DNA from: Bacteroides pyogenes_A
Lineage (GTDB): Bacteria > Bacteroidota > Bacteroidia > Bacteroidales > Bacteroidaceae
DNA length: 64,000 nucleotides
Strand: one strand, 5' to 3'
Assembly: GCF_048595595.1 (NCBI RefSeq)
Contig: NZ_CP184347.1
The notes under the pieces were generated by a model. That model did no database searches, was not told where the DNA came from, and was given only the letters and a program-made list of their open reading frames with translations. The first letter of the stretch is position 1, and the number at the start of each line of letters is the position of its first letter. Positions 7,875-20,621 of this stretch are shown piece after piece. The position numbers and the translations under genes are program-made.

Positions 7875-9428
7875 ATGAGTAATCAACTTGAAAAAATTAA
7901 AGAGCTTATCGAACGCCGTGCCGTTGCACGTATCGGAGGTGGAGAAAAAGCAATTGCCAAACAACATGAAAAAGGCAAATATACAGCGCGTGAACGCATA
8001 GCGATGTTGTTGGATGAAGGCAGCTTCGAAGAAATGGATATGTTTGTCGAACACAGATGCACAAACTTCGGAATGGAGAAAAAACACTATCCGGGCGACG
8101 GAGTAGTGACAGGATGCGGCACTATCGAAGGGCGTCTGGTATACGTATTTGCGCAAGACTTTACTGTTTCTGCCGGATCTTTGTCGGAAACCATGTCTTT
8201 GAAAATTTGCAAGATCATGGATCAGGCTATGAAAATGGGCGCTCCCTGCATCGGTATCAACGACTCGGGCGGCGCACGTATCCAAGAAGGTATCAATGCA
8301 TTGGCAGGATATGCCGAAATCTTCCAACGCAATATTCTGGCTTCGGGTGTAATTCCTCAAATCTCCGGCATTTTCGGCCCTTGCGCGGGAGGTGCTGTTT
8401 ATTCTCCGGCATTGACTGACTTTACGCTCATGATGGAAGGAACTTCGTATATGTTTCTTACAGGGCCGAAAGTAGTAAAAACCGTGACCGGTGAGGATGT
8501 CAGCCAGGAAAATCTGGGTGGCGCAAGCGTTCACTCTACAAAATCAGGTGTAACTCATTTCACCGCTAAAACAGAAGAAGAAGGTTTAGCATTGATTCGC
8601 AAACTGCTAAGCTACATTCCTCAAAACAATCTTGAAGAAGCTCCTTATATAGATTGCACCGACCCTATCGATCGTCTGGAAGATTCGTTGAACGATATCA
8701 TTCCCGATAGCCCGAACAAGCCATACGATATGTACGAAGTGATCGGGGCCATTGTAGACAATGGCGAATTTCTCGAAGTTCAAAAAGATTATGCCAAGAA
8801 TATTATCATCGGTTTCGCCCGCTTCAACGGGCAATCGGTAGGTATCGTAGCCAACCAGCCGAAATATCTGGCAGGTGTGCTCGACAGCAATGCTTCTCGT
8901 AAAGGCGCACGTTTCGTACGCTTCTGCGACGCATTCAATATTCCTATCGTTTCATTGGTAGACGTTCCGGGATTCCTTCCGGGAACAGGGCAGGAATACA
9001 ACGGTGTAATCCTTCACGGAGCCAAACTATTGTACGCTTATGGAGAGGCCACTGTTCCTAAAGTTACAATCACTTTACGCAAATCTTACGGAGGCTCTCA
9101 CATCGTGATGAGTTGTAAGCAACTTCGCGGCGATATGAACTATGCATGGCCTACAGCGGAAATTGCCGTAATGGGCGGGGCCGGAGCAGTAGAAGTATTA
9201 TATGCCCGTGAAGCGAAAGAAGCGACAGATCCGGTTGCATTCATGACCGAAAAAGAGGCCGAATACACCAAGCTGTTTGCCAATCCTTATAACGCTGCAA
9301 AATACGGTTATATCGACGACGTGATTGAACCACGAAACACTCGCTTCCGCATCATTCGAGCCTTGCAGCAATTACAAACGAAAAAACTTGCCAACCCGGC
9401 CAAAAAACATGGCAATATTCCATTGTAA
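7875..9428 (+). CDS. mmdA: Methylmalonyl-CoA decarboxylase alpha / acyl-CoA carboxyltransferase
   Basis: A 517-residue carboxyltransferase with the N- and C-terminal crotonase-like halves. Oxyanion-hole glycines appear in GGARIQEG (about residue 131) and GPCAGGAVYSP, and the C-terminal half has VPGFLPGTGQEY. The family includes propionyl-CoA carboxylase beta and the alpha subunit of Na+-translocating methylmalonyl-CoA decarboxylase. Linkage to OadG-like, biotin-carrier and OadB-like genes makes the latter role likely: it transfers CO2 from methylmalonyl-CoA to biotin. It starts 184 bp after mce; that gap shows nothing specific. Confidence 0.93.
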   Translation: MSNQLEKIKELIERRAVARIGGGEKAIAKQHEKGKYTARERIAMLLDEGSFEEMDMFVEHRCTNFGMEKKHYPGDGVVTGCGTIEGRLVYVFAQDFTVSAGSLSETMSLKICKIMDQAMKMGAPCIGINDSGGARIQEGINALAGYAEIFQRNILASGVIPQISGIFGPCAGGAVYSPALTDFTLMMEGTSYMFLTGPKVVKTVTGEDVSQENLGGASVHSTKSGVTHFTAKTEEEGLALIRKLLSYIPQNNLEEAPYIDCTDPIDRLEDSLNDIIPDSPNKPYDMYEVIGAIVDNGEFLEVQKDYAKNIIIGFARFNGQSVGIVANQPKYLAGVLDSNASRKGARFVRFCDAFNIPIVSLVDVPGFLPGTGQEYNGVILHGAKLLYAYGEATVPKVTITLRKSYGGSHIVMSCKQLRGDMNYAWPTAEIAVMGGAGAVEVLYAREAKEATDPVAFMTEKEAEYTKLFANPYNAAKYGYIDDVIEPRNTRFRIIRALQQLQTKKLANPAKKHGNIPL

Positions 9429-9459
9429 TCAAACTGTCACACTAAAAACAAGAACGATT

Positions 9460-10380
9460 ATGAATAAAAGCAAAATCGGAATATTCTTTTCTTTGCTGCT
9501 GTTGGTCGGTTTGTCTTCTTGTGAAGAGGAAAAATCAAACAACAAGTTGATACTGAATGAAATTTTGATTGACAATCAGGAAAACTTTCAGGACGACTAC
9601 GGTCTGCACAGCGCATGGATCGAAATATTTAACAAATCATACGGCAGCGCAGATTTGGCGGGTTATTTGCTGAAAGCAAGCAGTCAACCCGGCGATACGG
9701 CTACCTACTTTATCCCCAAAGGAGATGTGCTCACCTTGGTAAAACCGCGCCAACACGCTCTGTTTTGGGCCGATGGCGAACCGAACCGGGGAACTTTTCA
9801 CACAAGTTTCAAATTGAACACTGAAACCGATAACTGGATCGGATTATACGACTCCGGGCGCAAGCTGATCGATCAGGTCGCCATACCGGCAAGAACACTG
9901 AATGCGAACCAATCGTATGCACGCATCAGTGACGGAGCGGATGCATGGGAAGTGAAAGGCAAAAGTAAAGATAAATATGTTACTCCAAGTACGAACAACA
10001 AAACCATCAGCGGCAATGCAAAGATGGAGAAGTTCAGAAAACACGATGCCAGCGGTATCGGCATGTCGATCTCGGCAATGAGCGTGGTATTCGTCGGATT
10101 GATTCTTTTGTTTATTTCTTTCAAGATTGTCGGACGAATTGCTGTAAACCTCAGTAAACGGAATGCCATGAAAGCAAAAGGCATCGACAAGCGAGAAGCG
10201 AAAGAACTCACAGAAGCTCCGGGAGAAGTTTACGCAGCTATTTCCATGGCACTGCACGAAATGCAGAACGAAGTACACGATGTTGAAGAAATGGTACTAA
10301 CGATGACGCGAGTAAAACGCAGTTACTCTCCATGGAGTTCGAAAATCTATACTTTGCGTGAAACTCCCCATAAGAAGTAA
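9460..10380 (+). CDS. OadG-type decarboxylase gamma subunit with lamin-tail-like domain
   Basis: Started at ATG 9460 (MNKSKIGIFF), 306 residues. The N-terminus is a lipoprotein signal with a cysteine in GLSSCEEE (about residue 22). Residues about 28-165 read like a lamin-tail (LTD) domain (LILNEILIDN, AWIEIFNKS, DLAGYLLKA). A membrane helix follows (about 200-225: MSVVFVGLILLFISFKIVG), typical of OadG/sodium-pump gamma subunits, then a cytosolic tail. Gamma subunits anchor the carboxyltransferase to the membrane beta subunit. The periplasmic LTD-like extension is an unusual addition. An alternative in-frame start at 9325 inside mmdA is rejected. Confidence 0.8.
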   Translation: MNKSKIGIFFSLLLLVGLSSCEEEKSNNKLILNEILIDNQENFQDDYGLHSAWIEIFNKSYGSADLAGYLLKASSQPGDTATYFIPKGDVLTLVKPRQHALFWADGEPNRGTFHTSFKLNTETDNWIGLYDSGRKLIDQVAIPARTLNANQSYARISDGADAWEVKGKSKDKYVTPSTNNKTISGNAKMEKFRKHDASGIGMSISAMSVVFVGLILLFISFKIVGRIAVNLSKRNAMKAKGIDKREAKELTEAPGEVYAAISMALHEMQNEVHDVEEMVLTMTRVKRSYSPWSSKIYTLRETPHKK

Positions 10381-10404
10381 GTCATTCCATAAAAAAATAA
10401 AACA

Positions 10405-10836
10405 ATGAAAGAATATAAATATAAAATCAACGGAAACTTGTATCAAGTAACCATTGGCGACATTGAAGATAATATAGCCCACGTAGAGGTAAACGGCACA
10501 CCTTATGAAGTAGAATTGGAGAAGCAGCCTAAAACTGTTGTAAAACCGGTCGTACGCCCGGCAACTACCGCCCCGGCAGCTCCGGCTACGCCCGTAGTAA
10601 AACCGGCAACGCCATCTACCGGCAAATCGGGTGTTAAGTCTCCCCTACCGGGTGTAATTCTCGACATCAAAGTAAATGTGGGTGACACTGTGAAAAAGGG
10701 ACAGACAATTATCATTCTCGAAGCAATGAAAATGGAGAATAACATCAATGCGGATAAAGACGGAAAGATTACCGCTATCAATGTAAGCAAGGGCGATTCC
10801 GTCCTTGAAGGTACTGACCTCGTAATTATTGAATAA
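10405..10836 (+). CDS. mmdC: Biotin carboxyl carrier protein of the decarboxylase
   Basis: A 143-residue protein. After an N-terminal segment (about 1-35) comes a Pro/Ala/Val/Lys-rich flexible linker (about 40-75), then a biotinyl domain with EAMKMEN; the biotinylated lysine is K109, 34 residues from the C-terminus as is standard. It shuttles carboxyl groups from the alpha subunit to the Na+-pumping beta subunit. Its stop at 10836 nearly abuts the beta gene, suggesting coupled translation. Confidence 0.93.
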   Translation: MKEYKYKINGNLYQVTIGDIEDNIAHVEVNGTPYEVELEKQPKTVVKPVVRPATTAPAAPATPVVKPATPSTGKSGVKSPLPGVILDIKVNVGDTVKKGQTIIILEAMKMENNINADKDGKITAINVSKGDSVLEGTDLVIIE

Positions 10837-10837
10837 T

Positions 10838-11998
10838 ATGGGAGATTTTATTGACTTTTTAGGAAACAACCTTGCCGATTTCTGGACCTATACAGGATTC
10901 TACAATGCGACTGCGGGGCATATTATCATGATCCTAATTGGCTTGGTGTTCATCTACTTGGCCGTTGACAAAGAGTTTGAACCAATGTTGCTGATTCCTA
11001 TCGGGTTCGGTATCCTGATCGGCAACATTCCTTTCAATATGGAAGCCGGATTGAAAGTCGGCATTTATGAAGAAGGGTCTGTTTTGAATATTTTATATCA
11101 AGGAGTAACCTCGGGATGGTATCCGCCGCTTATCTTCCTCGGTATCGGAGCAATGACCGATTTTTCGGCGCTAATCTCCAACCCGAAGCTGATGCTGATC
11201 GGTGCTGCCGCCCAATTCGGAATCTTCGGAGCATACATGATTGCGCTGGAAATAGGGTTTGATCCGATGCAAGCCGGTGCCATAGGCATTATCGGAGGTG
11301 CGGATGGTCCGACAGCAATCTTCCTTTCTTCGAAATTAGCGCCCAATCTGATGGGGGCTATAGCCGTATCAGCCTACTCGTATATGGCGTTAGTCCCGGT
11401 GATACAGCCGCCCATAATGCGTCTGCTCACCACAAAACATGAACGGCTTATCCGCATGCGACCGCCACGCGCCGTATCCCATACGGAAAAAGTTATCTTC
11501 CCGATTATCGGTTTGTTGCTGACTACCTTTTTGGTTCCTTCGGGCCTGCCTCTATTGGGAATGTTGTTCTTCGGAAACCTGCTGAAAGAAAGCGGCGTGA
11601 CACGTCGCCTTGCAAATACGGCAAGTGGGCCTCTGATCGATACCATAACGATCTTGCTGGGACTTACCGTAGGTGCCTCTACTCAAGCTTCGGAGTTTCT
11701 GAAATTCGATTCTATCAAAATATTTGCTTTGGGTGCTTTATCGTTCATCATCGCCACAGCATCGGGGGTTATATTCGTGAAGATATTCAACCTGTTCCTG
11801 GGCAAAGACAACAAAATCAACCCGCTGATCGGAAATTCCGGTGTATCTGCCGTGCCCGACTCCGCACGTATTTCACAAGTAGTAGGTCTGGAGTACGACT
11901 CTACGAACTACTTGCTTATGCACGCAATGGGGCCAAACGTGGCAGGAGTAATCGGCTCTGCTGTCGCAGCAGGTATCTTACTCGGATTCTTAATGTAA
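10838..11998 (+). CDS. mmdB: Sodium-translocating decarboxylase beta subunit
   Basis: Start taken at ATG 10838 (MGDFIDFLGN, 386 residues). It is a multi-span membrane protein with the conserved GIIGGADGPTAIF motif and a late ISQVVGLEY / MHAMGPNVAGVIGSA region, as in OadB/MmdB. The beta subunit decarboxylates carboxybiotin and exports Na+, conserving decarboxylation energy as a sodium gradient. It is the last gene of the operon mce-mmdA-gamma-mmdC-mmdB. Confidence 0.93.
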   Translation: MGDFIDFLGNNLADFWTYTGFYNATAGHIIMILIGLVFIYLAVDKEFEPMLLIPIGFGILIGNIPFNMEAGLKVGIYEEGSVLNILYQGVTSGWYPPLIFLGIGAMTDFSALISNPKLMLIGAAAQFGIFGAYMIALEIGFDPMQAGAIGIIGGADGPTAIFLSSKLAPNLMGAIAVSAYSYMALVPVIQPPIMRLLTTKHERLIRMRPPRAVSHTEKVIFPIIGLLLTTFLVPSGLPLLGMLFFGNLLKESGVTRRLANTASGPLIDTITILLGLTVGASTQASEFLKFDSIKIFALGALSFIIATASGVIFVKIFNLFLGKDNKINPLIGNSGVSAVPDSARISQVVGLEYDSTNYLLMHAMGPNVAGVIGSAVAAGILLGFLM

Positions 11999-12077
11999 GA
12001 AGTACACAGACAGTAAAGCTATCTGAAGACCCTTTATAATAAAGGCCTTCCGGTTGTTTGTCTCTAAAATCATTTCA

Positions 12078-12105
12078 CCCCTGTCGCAGCCTTTTGTGGC
12101 AGGGG
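12078..12105 (+). terminator. Hairpin after the decarboxylase operon
   Basis: CCCCTGTC (12078-12085) pairs with GGCAGGGG (12098-12105) with one G-U pair. A second compact palindrome (CCTTTAT-A-ATAAAGG) lies about 40 bp upstream. Neither is followed by a long T run, so termination is inferred mainly from position. Confidence 0.4.
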
Positions 12106-12159
12106 CAAAATCTTTAAAACCAATCTTCGCATGCTTCCTTTATAAAACAATATAATTGT

Positions 12160-12167
12160 TATCTTTG
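12160..12167 (+). promoter_or_regulatory. -7 box of aroA
   Basis: TATCTTTG matches TAnnTTTG 24 bp upstream of the aroA ATG. The -33 region reads CTTT rather than TTTG. The predicted start of transcription is near 12174. Confidence 0.5.
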
Positions 12168-12191
12168 TCACCGGATATAAAAATATAGAAA

Positions 12192-13424
12192 ATGATTTAT
12201 CAACTCTTCGCTCCATCGGAAATCAAAACAAATATTCAATTACCTCCTTCTAAGAGCATTAGCAATCGTGCACTGATAATCAATGCGTTGAGTAAAGGGA
12301 TATACCCTCCCGAAAACTTATCCGACTGTGATGATACACGGATAATAATAAAAGCATTAGATGAAAAAGAAAAAATAATTGATATCATGGCAGCCGGGAC
12401 AGCTATGCGCTTTCTCACAGCCTATTTAAGTGTTAATCCCGGAGAGCACATTATCACAGGTACAGAAAGGATGAAACAACGCCCTATCCAAGTACTGGTA
12501 GACGCCCTCCGTGAATTAGGAGCCGATATCAAATATATAGAGAAAGATGGTTTTCCCCCGCTGCTCATAAAAGGTACAAAGTTAAAAGGTCGTGTAATCA
12601 CACTGAAAGGAAATATAAGTTCTCAATACATATCTGCTCTACTCATGATAGGTCCCGTTCTTGAAAACGGATTAACGCTATATTTGACTGGAGAAATAAT
12701 TTCTCGTCCATATATCAATCTCACTCTACAAATAATGAATGATTTTGGTGCAAAAGCAGAGTGGACAACTTCTAATTGCATCACCGTGTCTCCACAGCCT
12801 TATTGCAGTACTCCTTTTACAATAGAAAATGATTGGAGTGCAGCTTCTTATTGGTATCAGATAGCCATTTTATCAGGTAAAGCAGAAATCGAGCTACCAG
12901 GCCTCTTCCAAAATAGTTTCCAAGGAGATAGTCGTGGAGCGAAGTTATTCTCTCGCTTAGGAATTGCAACAAAATTCATTTCTAAAGGAGTGGCTATTAA
13001 AAACGAAGGTATCTATCCTCAATACCTTGAAGAGAATTTTGTAGATATCCCTGATTTGGCACAAACTTTTGTAGTAACCTGTGCCCTGTTAAACATTCCT
13101 TTTCACTTCACAGGACTACAAAGTCTAAGAATAAAGGAAACGGACCGAATAGAAGCTTTAAAAACAGAACTCAGGAAGTTAGGTTACATACTTACAGATG
13201 AAAAAGACTGTAGCTTAAGATGGGACGGTACACGCATTGAAGCAGAGAAAAATCCCATTATCCAAACCTACGAAGATCACCGAATGGCAATGGCATTTGC
13301 CCCTGCCAGCTTTTATTTCCCAGAAATTAAAATAGCAGATCCTAATGTTGTCTCTAAATCGTATCCTAATTATTGGCAGGATTTGGTAACGGCCGGATTT
13401 CAAATCAGAAACAAAGAAGAATAA
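12192..13424 (+). CDS. aroA: 3-phosphoshikimate 1-carboxyvinyltransferase (EPSP synthase)
   Basis: A 410-residue protein with the family signatures LPPSKSISNRALI near the N-terminus, GTAMRFLTAY, GNISSQYISALLM, an ENDWSAASYW block and RIKETDRI, ending with YEDHRMAMAFAP. It joins shikimate-3-phosphate and phosphoenolpyruvate to give EPSP in aromatic amino-acid synthesis. The gene is visibly more AT-rich than the neighbouring operons, with AAA/ATA/TTA-type codons common. It stands alone between the decarboxylase operon and a region of decayed DNA, and has its own -7 box. Confidence 0.95.
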   Translation: MIYQLFAPSEIKTNIQLPPSKSISNRALIINALSKGIYPPENLSDCDDTRIIIKALDEKEKIIDIMAAGTAMRFLTAYLSVNPGEHIITGTERMKQRPIQVLVDALRELGADIKYIEKDGFPPLLIKGTKLKGRVITLKGNISSQYISALLMIGPVLENGLTLYLTGEIISRPYINLTLQIMNDFGAKAEWTTSNCITVSPQPYCSTPFTIENDWSAASYWYQIAILSGKAEIELPGLFQNSFQGDSRGAKLFSRLGIATKFISKGVAIKNEGIYPQYLEENFVDIPDLAQTFVVTCALLNIPFHFTGLQSLRIKETDRIEALKTELRKLGYILTDEKDCSLRWDGTRIEAEKNPIIQTYEDHRMAMAFAPASFYFPEIKIADPNVVSKSYPNYWQDLVTAGFQIRNKEE

Positions 13425-13469
13425 TGTAAGAGTATATCTTGCCGAATGTGTGATAGCTTTGCTTTCATC

Positions 13470-13618
13470 ATTCCAATTCCAATGGTTCAATTAAAAGGCC
13501 AAACGGTCACTCCGCTTTAAGTACGATTCATAAATTTCAATTCCAAATGGTTCAATTAAAAGAAAGATGAGCGAAAAGCTCACCGGTGCGCTGGGCAAAT
13601 TTCAATTCCAAATGGTTC
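13470..13618 (-). CRISPR. Relic CRISPR array: three repeats, two 36-nt spacers
   Basis: A 29-bp unit (ATTTCAATTCC-AAATGGTTC-AATTAAAAG on the + strand) is complete at 13534-13562, degenerate at 13470-13497 (28 bp) and truncated at 13599-13618 (first 20 bp). The two intervals, 13498-13533 and 13563-13598, are each exactly 36 nt and unrelated to each other. On the minus strand the unit ends in ATTGAAAT, the usual 3' end of Cas6-processed (type I-B/III-like) repeats, so that is the likely orientation. The leader-side repeat is cut at 13618. No cas gene is present in the window. Confidence 0.8.
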
Positions 13619-13873
13619 TTTTTCTGAAAATAGAGGAGTATATTGAATACGAATATCTACAACAACCCGTGCGTCGGCAAACATTTCCGGCTGTTCCAAA
13701 ATATTTTTAACAACATTCTTCACCTGTTGAACGTCATAAAAGTTTAAAGTAAAATAAGAACCATTTCTTAATTTGACACCTTTATTGGTGATATCAACAT
13801 TTTGCAACCACGAAAAAGAATACAAACTTATTTTTCCGTGCTCATTATTATTCCCACTCAGCCATTTGTGCAC
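13580..13873 (-). pseudogene. Gene remnant abutting the relic CRISPR
   Basis: An open frame of 97 codons whose last dozen or so codons run into CRISPR repeat and spacer DNA, so its C-terminus is not genuine. The upstream part (segments such as FSWLQNVDITNKGVKL and VVKNILEQPEMFADARV) reads like real protein but matches nothing I know. The junction at about 13618/13619 suggests a deletion that removed the CRISPR leader side and truncated this gene. Confidence 0.3.
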
Positions 13874-14060
13874 ACAACCTGTAAGTAAAGGCTGATAATT
13901 AAAATTAATCAGTCTGTCAGTAACTGATATTTTTATATGTAATCTCGTATAAATTATGATTTAAGTCAATAGTGTCCAAAATAATTTTGCAAGAAAAATA
14001 AAGGAAGTGAAGTCACTAAGACAAATAATTCTTATCTTAGTATTTGCAAACACCCCAACC
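13874..14060. other. AT-rich gap before the IS4-type remnant
   Basis: I see no gene. The part from about 13970 onwards probably belongs to the left end of the decayed insertion sequence, but I could not identify matching terminal inverted repeats. Confidence 0.35.
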
Positions 14061-14063
14061 TCC

Positions 14064-14795
14064 TTCAAAAGCAAAAATAAAACTTTTCAGTTAAATAATT
14101 CAACGTTTACCCAAAAATTTGATTAAATCGTTAGTAAAAAGTATGACACTGACCATCATGCTAAGGGTTTTAACTTATGGTCTTATTGACAAGCATGTTA
14201 TTCTGTCAGTTTGCGGACTGTGCATCGCTTTGCGAGATAAGCAACAGTCTGCATTCTAGCAACGGTAATCTTAACCATCCATCCAACCAAGCAAGTCAAC
14301 ACTTTCTATCAGAACGAGAAACGCTCGTGCGAATTCTTCGGTGAGTACTATTACAGCTTACTTCAATATTTTCGACAGCAGGTAAAGTTTTCCGGCAGGA
14401 AGTTCCACTTTAGTAATGCTATCATGCGATCAACTCCACGACTATTACTTTATGTTCAACAGCTTTCGACTGAGCACATTATACTCTCTCCAAAGGTACC
14501 GTAAAGCTCAACATTGAGACCATACTTCCTGAATATGTATATATTGGAACATATAACAGTAAGGCAAGGCATGTAAGCCTGAAAACTGAAGACATCGTGG
14601 TTCGTGACCGTGGATAACTTCAATACAAAACTCTTAACGCTTGAGACAGCAACAAGGTGCTCTTTGTAACTAAATTATATTAATGCAGATGGGATATCAA
14701 AATCTTCTTCCGAAGTGTTAATAAGAATTTCCACATCAAGTTTTTTGTGGGCACATCGTGCAATACTGTTTATGCATAGTTTCCATAGTTTATCG
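14064..14795 (+). pseudogene. Decayed IS4-type transposase
   Basis: Reading across several frames on the + strand gives successive fragments of an IS4/Transposase_11-type protein: LPKNLIKSLVK (about 14100), QFADCASLCEISNSLHSSNGN (14198-14260), FFGEYYYSLLQYFRQQ, then in another frame AINSTTITLC (about 14427; an AIDSTTI-like active-site segment with D changed to N), and finally RWDIKIFF-SVNKNFHIKFFVGTS (about 14690-14760), the C-terminal Y/R-E-K-type block. Stops and frameshifts separate them, so the gene is dead. It sits between the CRISPR relic and the rRNA operon. Confidence 0.72.
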
Positions 14796-14844
14796 GGAGA
14801 GTTAAGCAAAGCCCCAAAAAGAAAAAGGTACCCCCCAAAACAAG

Positions 14845-14882
14845 ATTCCCCTCTCTTCCTTTTGAAGGGAAAAGAGGGGAAT
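14845..14882 (-). terminator. Terminator of the rRNA operon
   Basis: ATTCCCCTCT (14845-14854) pairs perfectly with AGAGGGGAAT (14873-14882); the inner bases extend the pairing imperfectly. It lies just beyond the 5S gene in the direction of rRNA transcription (minus), with CTTGTTTT following on that strand. Confidence 0.65.
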
Positions 14883-14894
14883 ACAAGCAAAAAA

Positions 14895-15003
14895 AGGCGG
14901 CGACCTACTCTCCCACTGTGACGCAGTACCATCGGCGCGGCGAGGCTTAACGGCTCTGTTCGGAATGGGAAGAGGTGGAACCCTCGCGCTATAACCACCT
15001 GAA
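14895..15003 (-). rRNA. rrf: 5S ribosomal RNA
   Basis: Read on the minus strand this begins with TTCAGGTGGTTATAGCGCGA and contains the universal CCATTCCGAACAGA core and the closing GGGAGAGTAGG. Length of about 109 nt and position downstream of 23S agree. Ends are estimated to within a few bases. Confidence 0.93.
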
Positions 15004-15120
15004 AAAAGGTTATGACATGAGAAAAAAGAAAAAAACAAGGCTAAAAGAATATACCAAACAAAAGGGATTCTTAAATAAAAGGACCTTTAAAAGAAGAAAA
15101 GTCCAAAGAAAAAAACTCCC

Positions 15121-18026
<2,906 letters not shown>

Positions 18027-18203
18027 TTTCAAATACACACATCTTCCAAATGCCTCCGGGGAAAAAACCGGAAACAAAAAAAAGAGGCGGTTTGATATAT
18101 ACTTTTAGCTCTTTTCGTTTTTTACTTTTTGTACATCATGTCAAAGATCGGATGTCGCATAACGGCCGGATTGAAAAAAACAATACGAACCGGGCAACAA
18201 GAG

Positions 18204-18277
18204 TGGAGAATAACGGATTCGAACCGTTGACCCCCTGCGTGCAAAGCAGGTGCTCTAGCCAGCTGAGCTAATCCCCC
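18204..18277 (-). tRNA. tRNA-Ala (TGC)
   Basis: A 74-nt cloverleaf on the minus strand, starting GGGGGATTAGCTCAGCTGG, with anticodon TGC flanked by CTTTGCACG and T-arm GGTTCGAATCC. No CCA is encoded. It lies in the 16S-23S spacer, the classical place for tRNA-Ala. Confidence 0.95.
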
Positions 18278-18296
18278 CGAAAACAAACGTTCGAAG

Positions 18297-18370
18297 TAGT
18301 CCCAGGCAGAGTTGAACTGCCGACCTCTACATTATCAGTGTAGCGCTCTAACCAACTGAGCTATAGGACT
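18297..18370 (-). tRNA. tRNA-Ile (GAT)
   Basis: A 74-nt cloverleaf on the minus strand with acceptor arm AGTCCTA/TGGGACT plus discriminator A, D-arm AGCTCAGTTGG, anticodon GAT within CTGATAATG, and T-arm AGTTCAACTCT. It is the first tRNA after 16S in the spacer, followed by tRNA-Ala. Confidence 0.95.
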
Positions 18371-18534
18371 GTCAGTCAACCGCGGCCTGATAACAAAGAC
18401 AGGCTCGGCGTCTTTCTTCTCTCTTGTATTATTTACATCAATATCTATAAATAAACAAGTACAAGCGGTACATAATAAAAAACCGAAAATAGGTCTCAAA
18501 AATAAAGAGAGTGAAAACCGAAGGCATCGCTCCA

Positions 18535-20064
<1,530 letters not shown>

Positions 20065-20295
20065 TAAAAGTATCTTGTCAAGTCAAACCGAAAAAAAACG
20101 GAAGACTTAAAAAAAATCATTGCTCTGATCAGGATGCCGTACGATTTATCGACTCTCAATCTTAAAAAAAAATACCTGAAACGCCCTCGAAATAAAAGGC
20201 GACAGGAATATTGACGGTTCAATATTATTGTACTACTTGTATTGTTTATCAATATGTCAAAGAACTTGGATTGACTTTCTTTTCAAAAGCGGGTG
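20065..20295 (-). other. rRNA operon leader
   Basis: The segment between the most proximal promoter and the 16S 5' end. It is AT-rich, with several A/T runs on the minus strand, and presumably forms the precursor stem that pairs with the far side of 16S. No gene is seen. Confidence 0.55.
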
Positions 20296-20327
20296 CAAAG
20301 GTAAACGGTTTATTTCAAACCGCCAAA
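20296..20327 (-). promoter_or_regulatory. rRNA promoter, proximal copy
   Basis: On the minus strand TTTG (20324-20327), a 20-bp spacer and TACCTTTG (20296-20303) give an exact Bacteroides -33/-7 match; transcription should start near 20288. The downstream TGCACCCGCTTTT recurs at the distal copy. Confidence 0.78.
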
Positions 20328-20450
20328 TTTTAAAGGAAGTTTTTTCAGCATTTCTTTTCGGAAGCCCCGTAAAACTCTCTGTAAGAAAGATAAAGACAAC
20401 CCGGACAAAGAAAAAGCGGGAAAAGAACCCATCCTTTGCGGCACGGACGG

Positions 20451-20483
20451 TAAAGATAAGCATTTTATTCCCATAACTCCAAA
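20451..20483 (-). promoter_or_regulatory. rRNA promoter, middle copy
   Basis: On the minus strand TTTG (20480-20483), 21 bp, then TATCTTTA (20451-20458), one mismatch from TAnnTTTG. The sequence around its -33 box (AAAATTTGG) is the same as at the proximal copy. Confidence 0.55.
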
Positions 20484-20589
20484 TTTTAATGGGGAGTTTT
20501 TTAAATGGGGAAAACAGAATATCAAACCGAAACCGGGCTTTTGCAACATGTCAACTTTAGAAAGCCCTCCCACGCCGGGAAAGCGGGTG

Positions 20590-20621
20590 CAAAAGTAGAT
20601 ACTTTTAAAACAACATCCAAA
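20590..20621 (-). promoter_or_regulatory. rRNA promoter, distal copy
   Basis: On the minus strand TTTG (20618-20621), a 20-bp spacer and TACTTTTG (20590-20597), an exact consensus match. The downstream bases GCACCCGCTTT are the same as at the proximal copy, so the promoters look duplicated. Confidence 0.75.

Noticed and set aside
13425..14800. Functional CRISPR-Cas system
   Set aside because: Only three repeats, two of them degraded, and no cas genes.
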